DNA from: Atopomonas hussainii
Lineage (GTDB): Bacteria > Pseudomonadota > Gammaproteobacteria > Pseudomonadales > Pseudomonadaceae
Direction: 5' to 3'
Assembly (NCBI RefSeq): GCF_900109735.1
Contig: NZ_FOAS01000006.1
Coordinates: 124,001 to 188,000, forward strand
Length of the DNA stretch: 64,000 nt
Positions 27,215 to 35,704 of the stretch are shown here, piece by piece. The position numbers were made by a program, and so were the translations under genes. The notes under the pieces are model-generated. The model saw only the letters and a program-made list of their open reading frames with translations, did not search any database and was not told the DNA's origin. Position 1 is the first letter of the stretch. Every line of letters begins with the position of its first letter.

Positions 27215-27289
27215 TAAACCCAACGGTTTACCCAAGCCCTCGACGCGGCTTACCCTAGCCCCTCACTCAGGCGGGTATGGCGAGCAGGC

Positions 27290-28615
27290 ATGGTCGAGCG
27301 TCAACGTTTAAGACAAATCCTTTTGCTGGGCCTGCCAATTATTGGCGGCATGTTGAGTCAGAGCCTGCTGAACTTGGTTGATGCCGCGATGGTTGGTGAA
27401 CTGGGCGCCACCGCGCTGGCCGGCGTGGGCGTGGGTAGCTACGCCAACTTTGTCGCGGTGTCGCTGGTGATGGGTTTAGGCGCTGGCGTACAAGCTTTGG
27501 TGGCGCGCCGCCGTGGTGAAGGCAAACTCGACCAGCAAGCGGCGCCGCTGAATGCCGGGCTCTTGCTGTCATTCGCACTCGGCATACCGATCACCTTGCT
27601 GTGCTGGTGGCTGGCCGAACCGATTATTGCCTTGCTCAGCGAAGACGCTGCCGTACAAGAGGTCGGCAGCGAATACTTTGTCTGGCGCTGCTTGGCGGTG
27701 GTAGCGGTAGGCGCCAACTTCTCTTTTCGTGGTTATTGGAACGGCACGCACCAATCCGGCGTGTATATGCGCACGCTGATCATCATGCATGTGATCAACG
27801 TGCCGCTCAGTTATTGCCTGATTCACGGCCTGTTCGGCCTGCCGCAGATGGGCGCTGCCGGTACGGGGTTAGGCACTTCACTGGCTCTGTGGTTGGGCAG
27901 CCTGATTTACCTCGTACAAACCTGGCGTGTAGCGCGTGGGGAAGGATTTCTTACCCGCCTGAATATCGCGCAAGGTTTGCGCCCCTTACTGCGCCTGTCG
28001 ATGGCCAACTCGCTGCAGCAATTCTTCTTTGCCCTGGGGATTACCACCCTGTTCTGGATCATCGCGCAGGTCGGCACTGCGGAGCTCGCGGTGGCGCATG
28101 TGCTGATTAACCTCGCGCTGTTTTTGATTCTGCCCGGCGTGGGCATGGGTATGGCGGCCACCACGCTGGTCAGCCAAAGCCTTGGTCAAGACAAGCCCGA
28201 AGAAGCCCATCGCTGGGGCTGGGAAGTGGTGCGCGTGGCGGCACTGGGCTTATTCCTCCTCGGCACGCCGTTTTGGCTAGCGCCCCAGTTTGTGCTCGGT
28301 TTGTTTATTCACGAGCAAGCGCTGCTTGAGCTTGGCGAGCTGCCGCTACGCTTAACCGGCCTCGGCATGGCATTGGATGCCACAGCTATAGTGCTCACAC
28401 AAGCGCTGCTGGGGGCCGGTGCGAGTCGCACCGTCATGGCCGTCACGTTAGCCAATCAATGGCTATTCTTTCTCCCTAGCGCCTACTTAGTAGGCCCGCT
28501 GCTAGGCGGCGGCCTGCTGGCTATTTGGTGCATGCAAATTGCTCAGCGCGTGGTCGCCTCAGCCGTGTTCAGTGCGCTCTGGCAGCGCCGCCACTGGGCC
28601 AGCATACGTTTATAA
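27290..28615 (+). CDS. MATE-family efflux transporter (NorM-like)
   Basis: A 441-residue inner-membrane protein with about 12 hydrophobic segments in two halves of six, the standard MATE layout. The first segments are typical: LRQILLLGLPIIGGMLSQSL and LVDAAMVGELG. NorM-type members export cationic drugs and dyes in exchange for Na+ or H+. Nothing here sets the substrate. The next gene, a DUF2970 protein, begins 11 bases after its stop with its own ribosome-binding site, so the two may be co-transcribed. No regulator is adjacent. Confidence 0.9.
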   Translation: MVERQRLRQILLLGLPIIGGMLSQSLLNLVDAAMVGELGATALAGVGVGSYANFVAVSLVMGLGAGVQALVARRRGEGKLDQQAAPLNAGLLLSFALGIPITLLCWWLAEPIIALLSEDAAVQEVGSEYFVWRCLAVVAVGANFSFRGYWNGTHQSGVYMRTLIIMHVINVPLSYCLIHGLFGLPQMGAAGTGLGTSLALWLGSLIYLVQTWRVARGEGFLTRLNIAQGLRPLLRLSMANSLQQFFFALGITTLFWIIAQVGTAELAVAHVLINLALFLILPGVGMGMAATTLVSQSLGQDKPEEAHRWGWEVVRVAALGLFLLGTPFWLAPQFVLGLFIHEQALLELGELPLRLTGLGMALDATAIVLTQALLGAGASRTVMAVTLANQWLFFLPSAYLVGPLLGGGLLAIWCMQIAQRVVASAVFSALWQRRHWASIRL

Positions 28616-28626
28616 AGGAGCACAAC

Positions 28627-28839
28627 ATGCCGCAGGATGACGAGCCACTGAGCTTCTGGCAGGTACTACTCAGCGTGCTGGCTGCCGCGTTTGGCGTGCA
28701 GAGTGATAAAGCCCGGCAGCGCGACTTTCGCCACGGCAAACCCAGCCAATTTATTCTGATTGGCCTTTTGTTTACCGGCGTTTTTGTCTTAGTGCTGTTT
28801 GCTGTGGTGCAACTTGTGCTGCACTTTGCCGGCGTCTAA
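28627..28839 (+). CDS. DUF2970 small membrane protein
   Basis: A 70-residue protein: a soluble stretch with FWQVLLSVLAAAFGVQSDKARQRDF, then one strong transmembrane segment (about 42-66). The pattern, with LAAAFGVQS and an Arg-rich stretch before the membrane helix, is that of the DUF2970 family. No function is known. The start ATG 28627 follows AAAGGAGC. The stop codon overlaps that of the convergent gene by two bases. Confidence 0.85.
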   Translation: MPQDDEPLSFWQVLLSVLAAAFGVQSDKARQRDFRHGKPSQFILIGLLFTGVFVLVLFAVVQLVLHFAGV

Positions 28840-29246
28840 ACGCCGATAAAGCGCGCGACTAAGCTGTCGTAATTCAGCGCCACATACAGCAGCGTGGCGA
28901 GGTTGGCGAATAACACAATCGGCACCAACCAAAGCGCCAACACCAGCAACGAGCCCTCGTTTAAATAGATGATGAACATCATCAAGATCAGGCCAAGATA
29001 GAGGTCTAGGCCGATCTGTCGCGCCCAGTGCAGCGGAAAGATCCGTTTAATGGTTTTGAAGATATTTTCTTGCGTGCTGCAGTAATACGAGTAGCCAACA
29101 AAACCAAAAAATATCAGCCACAGCAGCGGCTTGCCCAGCGGATAAGCACCTTGACTGACAAACAGCGGCTCGCCCTGATGAAACACCATCGCCAGCGCCA
29201 CAAAGGCAAAAAACAGCACCCACGGTGCCGCACGCTTAATCGTCAT
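28836..29246 (-). CDS. Hypothetical four-segment membrane protein
   Basis: I do not recognise the family. The protein of about 136 residues has four hydrophobic segments (about 6-22, 37-53, 82-98 and 102-124), with a positively charged loop between the second and third (NIFKTIKRIFPLHWAR). It is an inner-membrane protein. The ATG at 29246 has an AAGG-type site upstream; a TTG at 29255 is less likely. It follows the periplasmic binding-protein gene by 20 bases on the same strand, which hints at an operon. The 3' end overlaps the stop of the convergent DUF2970 gene. Confidence 0.7.
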   Translation of the reverse strand: MTIKRAAPWVLFFAFVALAMVFHQGEPLFVSQGAYPLGKPLLWLIFFGFVGYSYYCSTQENIFKTIKRIFPLHWARQIGLDLYLGLILMMFIIYLNEGSLLVLALWLVPIVLFANLATLLYVALNYDSLVARFIGV

Positions 29247-29266
29247 AACTGCCAACCTTTTTCTTG

Positions 29267-30361
29267 TTATGGATTGCTCAACAGATGCTTAAGGCCAAAG
29301 TCATAGCGCTTAAGGCTAGGGTTATGGGTCGCGCTGAGCGCTTTAAAGTTCAACTGGGCGTAGTCCGCTGCGTTTAAATGACCACGCAGTTGCTTAGCCA
29401 TCGCCGGGGTAACTTCTTCAAATAAGGGGTAGCGCAGCTCAACACCTGCGCGCGGGGCAAAGTCATGGCCATTGGCATAATCGTAGAGCAGCACCATCGC
29501 CCAACCGCCGGCGGTGAAGTGCCCAGCCATCAGCACGGCAAATTCGTTATTGATGCGCGCATTAAAAGCCGCATCAGAATTATTCAGCGCCGCAACCAGT
29601 ACATCTTGCCCCGGCACTTTTTCCTGGCTGCGTAACGCATCTAAGGCGCCAAAAGCCATCTGGTCATTGGCAGCCCAAATCAGCTGCGCTTGCGGATAAC
29701 GCTTGAGCAAAAACAGGCTTTTACTCAGCGCTTTATCCCGCCGCCAGCGGGCATACACCAGCTGCTGCAATTGCACATTGGGTTCACTCGCCAGCGCTTC
29801 ACGCAAACCTTGCTCGCGCTCTAGGGCGGCCGGCGTCACGTTATCGCCGGCCAGCGCCAACAGCTGTAAGGGCTCAGTAAAGCCTTGGCGACGGGCTTGC
29901 TCGATCAAACGCTGGGCCATCAGGCGGCCGGCAGCGATGTTGTCCGGCACAAGTGCACCGATCCATTGCGGATGTTTTTCCCGAGGCCGCCCCGTCTGCG
30001 CCTGCTGCGCCAGCGTAAGGTTGTTCAGCAGCATAAACAGCTTAACCGGCTTGCCTTGGGTTAAGCGCAGCAACTCCGGGCCCACGAATGTTTCGTTGAC
30101 GACCACCAAGTAGTCTGGCGGCTCGGCACTGTTCAGCACCTCGCGCGCTTGCTGCACCATGCGCTGATGATCGCGTTCGGCGTAAAGCACCGTCAGCTGC
30201 ATGTCTAAGTCATCAGCCGCCGCCTGCATGAACTCGCTGACACTCAGCCAGAACAGCTCATTGCTATAGCCCGGATTAAGAAAGGTCACTCGCGGTGCGC
30301 TGGCCATTGCCCAGCCGGGCAATAGCAGTACCACCAGTAAGAAAGCTCTACGCCACATCAT
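29267..30361 (-). CDS. Periplasmic binding-protein-like (type I, sugar-binding fold)
   Basis: This 364-residue exported protein has a signal peptide (about 1-21, cleaved near AMASA) and a type I periplasmic binding fold: VTFLNPGYSNELFW at the start, a hinge around GALVPDNIAAGRLMAQRLIEQA, and LIWAANDQMAFGALDALRS, which is the binding-protein signature NDxMA. It is an orphan, as no ABC permease or ATPase is near. Such orphans often feed a ligand signal to a membrane sensor. The downstream gene is a small four-segment membrane protein that could be a partner, but that is only context. Ligand unknown. Confidence 0.82.
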   Translation of the reverse strand: MMWRRAFLLVVLLLPGWAMASAPRVTFLNPGYSNELFWLSVSEFMQAAADDLDMQLTVLYAERDHQRMVQQAREVLNSAEPPDYLVVVNETFVGPELLRLTQGKPVKLFMLLNNLTLAQQAQTGRPREKHPQWIGALVPDNIAAGRLMAQRLIEQARRQGFTEPLQLLALAGDNVTPAALEREQGLREALASEPNVQLQQLVYARWRRDKALSKSLFLLKRYPQAQLIWAANDQMAFGALDALRSQEKVPGQDVLVAALNNSDAAFNARINNEFAVLMAGHFTAGGWAMVLLYDYANGHDFAPRAGVELRYPLFEEVTPAMAKQLRGHLNAADYAQLNFKALSATHNPSLKRYDFGLKHLLSNP

Positions 30362-30397
30362 ATCTGCGCAACTACTTGGCTTAACGGCATCTTTAAT

Positions 30398-30437
30398 GAA
30401 AACCCGCCGGTGACTGCCAAAGCGTTCATCCGGCGGG
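30398..30437 (-). terminator. Terminator downstream of the 34-residue ORF
   Basis: On the minus strand, CCCGCCGG pairs with CCGGCGGG, followed by TTTTC. It sits directly downstream of the small membrane ORF, supporting a short independent transcript. Confidence 0.7.
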
Positions 30438-30445
30438 CCTGTAGG

Positions 30446-30550
30446 TTACTGGCTACTGACCCAAAAAACAGCCGTAGCCACCACCAAGAGAATCAGCGCC
30501 ACAGCAGCCCATGCATCGGCGCGGCTGTCGCTATCACTCATGTCGCTCAT
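30446..30550 (-). CDS. Small membrane protein, 34 residues
   Basis: A short ORF reading MSDMSDSDSRADAW, then a single transmembrane helix (AAVALILLVVATAVFWV) and SSQ. An upstream GGGGGGAC is an acceptable ribosome-binding site, and a terminator follows directly. Its acidic cytoplasmic start and clean single-pass helix look like a real small protein. I believe a very similar small protein lies upstream of cysI in other pseudomonads, though I cannot check. No function can be given. It is divergent from cysI. Confidence 0.6.
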   Translation of the reverse strand: MSDMSDSDSRADAWAAVALILLVVATAVFWVSSQ

Positions 30551-30813
30551 AGTCCCCCCATTTTGCTCTCTGCACCATTGATCCGTTCACAACAAGGGTT
30601 TCGCCAAGCTCTGGCACACTTCAGTAAAGACAACCACAGCACGAAACGCCAACCGGGGTTATGGAAGCCCCTCTTTTTAGATCAAAAACTTATCAATATA
30701 TGAGCAAACATTACTTTTGCGCATAAACATGACCTGCTATCTTCCCCACCCACTCTAAAAGGGAGTGCGCCGCCGTGGGCGCAGTCTTTGATTAGCCCGA
30801 GACAGGACCCTAA

Positions 30814-32472
30814 ATGTACGTTTACGACGAGTACGATCAACGGATCATCGAGGACCGCGTCAAGCAGTACCGCGATCAGACCCGCCGCTACCTAGCCGGC
30901 GAGCTCAGCGAGGAAGAATTCCGCCCGCTGCGCCTGCAAAACGGCCTGTACGTTCAACGTTACGCGCCCATGCTGCGTGTCTGTGTGCCGTACGGTCTGA
31001 TGTCGTCGCGCCAACTGCGCAAAATGGCGCACATTGCCCGCCAGTATGACAAAGGCTACGCGCACATCAGTACCCGTCAGAACGTGCAGTTCAACTGGCC
31101 AGCACTGGAAGAAGTGCCGGACATTCTCGCCGAGCTGGCTGAAGTGCAGATGCACGCCATCCAAACCAGCGGCAACTGTATTCGTAACGTCACCACCGAC
31201 CAGTTTGCTGGTGTTGCACCAGACGAAGTGATCGACCCGCGTCCGTGGTGTGAAATCGTTCGTCAGTGGGCTACTTTCCACCCGGAATTTGCCTACCTGC
31301 CGCGTAAGTTCAAGATTGCCATCAACGGTGCGCAGAGCGACCGCGCGGCGATCGAAGTACACGACATTGGTCTGGAGCCGGTACAAAACGCCGCCGGCGA
31401 ACTGGGCTTCCGCGTGCTGGTCGGTGGCGGCTTGGGCCGTACGCCGATCGTCGGTGCCTTTATTAATGAATACCTGCCTTGGCAGCATCTGCTGACTTAC
31501 CTAGAAGCCATCCTGCGTGTGTACAACCGCTATGGCCGCCGGGACAACAAGTACAAGGCGCGCATCAAGATTCTGGTCAAAGCGCTGACGCCGGCAGTGT
31601 TTGCCGAGAAGGTCAACGCCGAGTGGGCACACCTCAAAGATGGCCCCAGCACCCTGACCGTCGATGAAGTGCACCGCGTGGCGGATCATTTCGTCGATCC
31701 AGCTTACCAAGCCCTGCAAGATCAAAGCGCCCTGCTGGCCGAGCAGCAAGCCGAGCACCCCGGCTTTGCCCGCTGGATGGCGCGCAACGTGAACGGCCAC
31801 AAAAAGCCGGGCTACGCCGCTGTGACGCTGTCGCTGAAAGCCACTGGCTACGCGCCGGGCGATATCACCGACAAGCAACTGGATGCCGTGGCCGAGCTGG
31901 CCGACCGCTTCAGCTTTGGAGAAGTGCGTTCCAGCCACGAGCAAAACCTGATTCTCGCCGATGTTGAGCAAACGCAACTGCTGGCCCTTTGGAACGAGCT
32001 GCGCGAACTGGGCTTTGCCACACCGAACATTGGCCTGCTGACCGACATCATCTGCTGTCCGGGCGGCGATTTCTGCTCGCTGGCCAACGCCAAGTCGATT
32101 CCGGTGGCCGAGGCCATTCAGCGTCGCTTCGATGATCTGGACTACCTGTTCGATCTGGGCGACATCGACCTGAACATCTCCGGCTGCATGAACGCCTGTG
32201 GTCATCACCATGTTGGCCATATCGGCATTCTGGGCGTGGATAAGAAAGGCGAAGAGTTCTATCAGGTCTCGCTCGGCGGCTCTGCCAGCCGTGACGCGAG
32301 CTTGGGCCAGATCCTCGGCCCCTCGTTCGCCCAAGACGACATGCCTGATGTGATCAGCAAAATCATTAACGTGTTCGTTGAGCAGCGTCACGCCGACGAG
32401 CGCTTTATCGACACCTTCCGCCGCATCGGCATGGCCCCCTTCAAGGAGCGCGTATATGCAGCGAATCATTAA
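30814..32472 (+). CDS. cysI: Sulfite/nitrite reductase haemoprotein subunit (CysI type)
   Basis: This enzyme reduces sulfite to sulfide in cysteine synthesis using a sirohaem coupled to a 4Fe-4S cluster. The 552-residue protein has two ferredoxin-like and two sirohaem/Fe4S domains. The cluster ligands are visible as Cys415-x5-Cys421 (CCPGGDFC) and Cys458-x3-Cys462 (GCMNACGHH), with sirohaem-binding arginines in HISTRQN and RNVTT. In Pseudomonas this single-chain type is named cysI and works with ferredoxin or another donor, not the NADPH flavoprotein CysJ. It overlaps the next gene, DUF934, by 17 bp, a conserved pairing. The ATG at 30814 has AGGA upstream. Confidence 0.93.
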   Translation: MYVYDEYDQRIIEDRVKQYRDQTRRYLAGELSEEEFRPLRLQNGLYVQRYAPMLRVCVPYGLMSSRQLRKMAHIARQYDKGYAHISTRQNVQFNWPALEEVPDILAELAEVQMHAIQTSGNCIRNVTTDQFAGVAPDEVIDPRPWCEIVRQWATFHPEFAYLPRKFKIAINGAQSDRAAIEVHDIGLEPVQNAAGELGFRVLVGGGLGRTPIVGAFINEYLPWQHLLTYLEAILRVYNRYGRRDNKYKARIKILVKALTPAVFAEKVNAEWAHLKDGPSTLTVDEVHRVADHFVDPAYQALQDQSALLAEQQAEHPGFARWMARNVNGHKKPGYAAVTLSLKATGYAPGDITDKQLDAVAELADRFSFGEVRSSHEQNLILADVEQTQLLALWNELRELGFATPNIGLLTDIICCPGGDFCSLANAKSIPVAEAIQRRFDDLDYLFDLGDIDLNISGCMNACGHHHVGHIGILGVDKKGEEFYQVSLGGSASRDASLGQILGPSFAQDDMPDVISKIINVFVEQRHADERFIDTFRRIGMAPFKERVYAANH

Positions 32473-32953
32473 AGACGGCGCGGTGGTGCTGGATAACTGG
32501 CACCTGCTGGATAAAGACACCACCCTCGACGCCCTGCCCAACAGCGACAACCTGATCGTGCCCTTTAAGCTGTGGGCCGAGCACGCCCATGCGCTGAAAG
32601 CGCGCGATGGCAAGCTCGGTATCTGGCTGGACAGCGACGAGCAAGCCGAAGACATCGCCGATGATCTGGCCAACTTCCAGCTCATCGCGCTGAACTTCCC
32701 CAGCTTTGCCGATGGCCGCAACTACTCCAACGCTCGCCTGCTGCGTGAACGCTTCGGCTACACCGGCGAGCTGCGCGCGATTGGCGATGTGCTGCGCGAT
32801 CAGTTGTTCTTCTACCTGCGCTGCGGCTTTAACAGCTTTGCGGTGCGCGCCGACCGCGACGCGGAAGATGCCTTAGGCAGCCTGAAGGACTTCAGCGAGG
32901 TGTATCAAAGCGCCGTGGATCAGCCACAGCCGTTGTTCCGCCGTCGCGGCTAA
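32456..32953 (+). CDS. DUF934 protein, partner of cysI
   Basis: A 165-residue cytosolic protein starting MQRIIKDGAVVLDNWHLL. The family motif NFPSFADGRNYSNARLLRERFGY and the later GELRAIGDVLRDQLFFYLRCGF are clear, and both are typical of DUF934. Members are almost always encoded next to a sirohaem sulfite reductase, as here, and are assumed to help that enzyme, perhaps in electron supply or assembly. This is not proven. I take ATG 32456, since upstream in-frame codons lie within cysI. A strong terminator follows. Confidence 0.9.
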   Translation: MQRIIKDGAVVLDNWHLLDKDTTLDALPNSDNLIVPFKLWAEHAHALKARDGKLGIWLDSDEQAEDIADDLANFQLIALNFPSFADGRNYSNARLLRERFGYTGELRAIGDVLRDQLFFYLRCGFNSFAVRADRDAEDALGSLKDFSEVYQSAVDQPQPLFRRRG

Positions 32954-32971
32954 TACGTTAGCCCTACACAC

Positions 32972-33003
32972 AAAAATGCCGGTCATTTGACCGGCATTTT
33001 TTA
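32972..33003 (+). terminator. cysI-DUF934 terminator
   Basis: AAAAATGCCGGTCA pairs with TGACCGGCATTTTT around TT. Because the genes are convergent it probably ends transcription from both sides. Confidence 0.92.
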
Positions 33004-33033
33004 TCCGCTGGACTTCATTCAGCCAGCAGCGCG

Positions 33034-33324
33034 TTAAGCGCGGGCGCTATTAATCGCCTCGATATACGCCTCGGCATTACGCTGATCGGCAATAAGGGCA
33101 ACAAAGTCGCGGCCTTGCAGATCGGTGGCATTCAGGTCCAAACCGGCGGCTTTGAAGTAACCCAGAAAACGCTCGAAGTCGTGCTCACGCAGACCACGGT
33201 AAGCGGTGACCAGCACATGCAGATCACGCGAAGTACCATCGGCCGGCGCCTGTACATCCAAGAACACTTTCACTTGGTCATCGGTCATCGGCTCGCCGAT
33301 GATTTGGCGCTTCTCTTTAGCCAT
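33034..33324 (-). CDS. PA4642-family protein
   Basis: A 96-residue cytosolic protein with the motif SRDLHVLVTAYRGLREHDFERFLGYF, which I recognise from the Pseudomonas PA4642 family. Function unknown. It lies at the end of a gene order (uraA-upp divergent from hpt, cupin, exported protein, PA4642-like) that matches PA4642-PA4647 of P. aeruginosa as I recall it, which supports the assignment. The start at 33324 has AGGCCC upstream, a weak site. Confidence 0.8.
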   Translation of the reverse strand: MAKEKRQIIGEPMTDDQVKVFLDVQAPADGTSRDLHVLVTAYRGLREHDFERFLGYFKAAGLDLNATDLQGRDFVALIADQRNAEAYIEAINSARA

Positions 33325-33390
33325 AGGGCCTCCGCTCGTTGAGGGGTATTGGGGGCGGCAAGTTTATCCCGCACAGCGCGGAACGCAAAG

Positions 33391-33864
33391 TCAGCGTGCC
33401 TTGACCATGCCGGTGTGCAAATCGGCCCAGATATGCCCATTGGCGTAACGAATAAACTGCACATACAAACGCTCGTGGCGCAGCAGGTCGAGCAGCACGG
33501 CGTACTGGCTGGCGGGGTACTGCAAGCTCAGTGTGCGCGTTGCGGCGTTAAACGCCGGCTTCTTCAGGCTTTTGCCTTCGCCGTCAAAGCTAATGCGCAC
33601 CTGCATCACGCTGGCACCGCGATTAAGCGGCTGCCCTTTGAGCAGCAATAGAGTGTGCGCCGTGATGGGAATCGGCTGCACATCCGAGGGACGCTGAATC
33701 GAGGTCGCCACATGGTAGTGGGTGACTTGTAGCAATTGCTGCTCCAGCGGCTCGCCGCTGCGTAAAGCGTCTTTATCGTCGGGCAAAAACTGCCCGTGCA
33801 TGGGCTCAACCGCCCAAGCGGCGCCACTGACAACCAACGCACATAGCAGCAACCACTTACGCAT
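33391..33864 (-). CDS. Hypothetical exported protein (PA4643-like position)
   Basis: A 157-residue protein with a clear signal peptide (about 1-18, MRKWLLLCALVVSGAAWA). The mature part has the segments AHTLLLLKGQPLNRGASVMQVRISFDGEGK, split here by several turns, and YVQFIRYANGHIWADLHTG, with predicted beta strands. I cannot place it in a characterised family. By position it matches the gene between the cupin and PA4642 genes of P. aeruginosa. It overlaps the upstream cupin gene by 8 bp, which suggests co-translation. Periplasmic; no function given. Confidence 0.75.
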   Translation of the reverse strand: MRKWLLLCALVVSGAAWAVEPMHGQFLPDDKDALRSGEPLEQQLLQVTHYHVATSIQRPSDVQPIPITAHTLLLLKGQPLNRGASVMQVRISFDGEGKSLKKPAFNAATRTLSLQYPASQYAVLLDLLRHERLYVQFIRYANGHIWADLHTGMVKAR

Positions 33865-34339
33865 CTAATACCTCGGCAAAGGCTGCGCACTCGGCAGCCA
33901 AAAACTCGCCCACGCCGGCCTCGCCTTCACGCGGCGCCCAGTGGGCAAACTCGTGTTCTGCCAGCGGCACATAAGGCCCGGCTTTGCATTCAAAAATCAG
34001 GCACTGCGCATCGAGCGCAATCAACGAGTGAAACTGCTCTGGCGGCACATCCACACCCAAGGTGCCTTCAGGGCTTAGCAGCACACGTTGCTGCACTTGG
34101 CCATCGGCACTCCACAGGGTCAACCCTACCCGGCCACGCAGGGCCAGTAGGGTTTCGGCTTTGCTGGCAGAAAAGTGCGCATGCGGGGCTATGTAGGTGT
34201 CGCTAGTGAGCACCACCAACAGGCGATGGCACGGCTCGTCCATCGCATGCAGGTTGTGGTGTTGGCGGCCGCGCGGGTTGCTCGCTGCCTGCGCTTGTAG
34301 CTCAGCGAGCAAGGCCGGCTCAAGCAGCTGCACCGGCAT
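33857..34339 (-). CDS. WbuC-like cupin-fold metalloprotein
   Basis: A 160-residue single-domain cupin. The metal-binding motif is visible in APHAHFSASKAETLLALRGR, which contains two His and a Glu, with the second cupin strand in QFHSLIALDAQCLIFECK. This fits the WbuC-type cupin group found in O-antigen clusters and elsewhere, whose reaction is not well defined. It shares a one-base stop/start overlap (TGATG) with hpt upstream, so it is coupled to purine salvage, although no functional tie is obvious. Confidence 0.8.
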   Translation of the reverse strand: MPVQLLEPALLAELQAQAASNPRGRQHHNLHAMDEPCHRLLVVLTSDTYIAPHAHFSASKAETLLALRGRVGLTLWSADGQVQQRVLLSPEGTLGVDVPPEQFHSLIALDAQCLIFECKAGPYVPLAEHEFAHWAPREGEAGVGEFLAAECAAFAEVLDA

Positions 34340-34896
34340 CAGTGACCTTTCAGGGCGAAGATGCCCGCGGCGTTACGCCAGTAGCCTTTGTAATCCATGC
34401 CGTAACCGAAGATGTAGCGGTCTTCGCACTCCAGACCCACGTAGTCGGCCTTCAGATCTGGGCGGGCTTTGCGGTCGTGCTGTTTATCGACCAGCACTGC
34501 GGTGTGCACGGCACTGGCGCCAGCGTGTTTGCAGAACTCGATAATCGCCGCCAAGGTGTGCCCTTCGTCGAGGATGTCGTCGATGATCAGCACTTCGCGG
34601 TCGATAAAAGAAATCTCCGGTTTGGCCTTCCAAAACAATTCGCCGCCAGTGGTTTCGTTGCGGTAACGGGTGGCGTGCAAATACGACAACTCCAGCGGGA
34701 AGTTCAGCTGCGAGACCAGCTTGCCCGAGATAATCAAGCCGCCGTTCATCACACAGAACACCACAGGGTTACGCTCGGCCAGTTCGGCATTGATCTTGGC
34801 CGCCATTTGGCTAATCGCCGCTTCTACGGTGGCTTCATCAAACAGGCAGTCAGCTTCTTCCATCACCTGACGAATGTGGGCGAGATCGGCAGACAT
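34339..34896 (-). CDS. hpt: Hypoxanthine-guanine phosphoribosyltransferase
   Basis: Converts hypoxanthine or guanine with PRPP to IMP or GMP in purine salvage. The 185-residue protein has the PRPP-binding motif EVLIIDDILDEGHTLAAI at about 103-120, with the acidic DD pair, and the family N-terminal core VFCVMNGGLIISGKLVSQL. Length and motifs are those of the Hpt class in Pseudomonas, distinct from adenine phosphoribosyltransferase. It starts at 34896 with GGACACC upstream and is divergent from upp, separated by 167 bp that hold both promoters. It heads the run hpt, cupin, exported protein and PA4642-like. Confidence 0.95.
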   Translation of the reverse strand: MSADLAHIRQVMEEADCLFDEATVEAAISQMAAKINAELAERNPVVFCVMNGGLIISGKLVSQLNFPLELSYLHATRYRNETTGGELFWKAKPEISFIDREVLIIDDILDEGHTLAAIIEFCKHAGASAVHTAVLVDKQHDRKARPDLKADYVGLECEDRYIFGYGMDYKGYWRNAAGIFALKGH

Positions 34897-35063
34897 AGGT
34901 GTCCTCCAAAATTAGCGGCATGGGGCCGGAAAAAACCGCCAAGGCTAGCGGCAGATCAGCGCAGCAGCAAGCCGATCGCAACAAGATGTCGCAGTTTAGG
35001 TGTCATCTGCCGCGATGATCAGATAGCCTTTGGCCGTTTGCCTGCCGCTTGTTGGAGTTTTGC

Positions 35064-35702
35064 ATGCCTGTTCGTGAGATTCGCCACCCCCTCGTCCGCC
35101 ATAAACTCGGCCTGATGCGCCGTGGCGACTTATCAACGAAAAGTTTTCGTGAGCTAGCCCAAGAAGTCGGCACCCTGCTGACCTACGAAGCCACCCAAGA
35201 CCTGCCTCTTGAGGATTACACCGTGGCTGGCTGGTGCGGGCCGATCAAAGCCGAGCGTATCGCCGGCAAGAAAGTCACCGTGGTGCCGATTCTGCGTGCC
35301 GGTTTAGGCATGCTCGATGGCGTACTGAGCCTGCTGCCGAGTGCCAAAGTCAGCGTGGTGGGCTTGGCTCGTAACGAAGAAACCCTCGAAGCCCACACCT
35401 ATCTTGAGAAGTTAGTAGGCGAGCTGGATCAGCGCATGGCACTGGTCATCGACCCTATGCTGGCCACCGGCGGCTCGATGATCGCCACACTGGATCTGCT
35501 GAAAAAAGCCGGCTGTAAAGAAATCCGCGCGCTGGTGCTGGTCGCCGCGCCCGAAGGCATCGCCAAAGTGGAAGCCGCGCACCCTGATGTACAGATTTTC
35601 ACCGCCTCTGTTGACCAGCGCCTGAACGAGCACGGCTACATTTTGCCGGGCCTTGGCGATGCCGGTGACCGCATCTTCGGCACCCAGCAGAAGGACGTTT
35701 AA
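35064..35702 (+). CDS. upp: Uracil phosphoribosyltransferase
   Basis: Upp makes UMP from uracil and PRPP. The 212-residue protein begins [19 protein letters not shown], the standard N-terminus, and includes the PRPP loop [13 protein letters not shown] and the uracil-binding C-terminal segment [13 protein letters not shown]. The start is ATG 35064 with TTGGAG upstream; an in-frame ATG-like extension at 35049 is not used. It is followed after two bases by uraA, the uracil permease, forming the salvage operon upp-uraA, which is the conserved layout in pseudomonads. Confidence 0.97.
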   Translation: MPVREIRHPLVRHKLGLMRRGDLSTKSFRELAQEVGTLLTYEATQDLPLEDYTVAGWCGPIKAERIAGKKVTVVPILRAGLGMLDGVLSLLPSAKVSVVGLARNEETLEAHTYLEKLVGELDQRMALVIDPMLATGGSMIATLDLLKKAGCKEIRALVLVAAPEGIAKVEAAHPDVQIFTASVDQRLNEHGYILPGLGDAGDRIFGTQQKDV

Positions 35703-35704
35703 GC

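Noticed and set aside
31501-32721. Long minus-strand ORF opposite cysI
   Set aside because: It covers the well-supported cysI and DUF934 genes on the other strand, with shadow-like composition.
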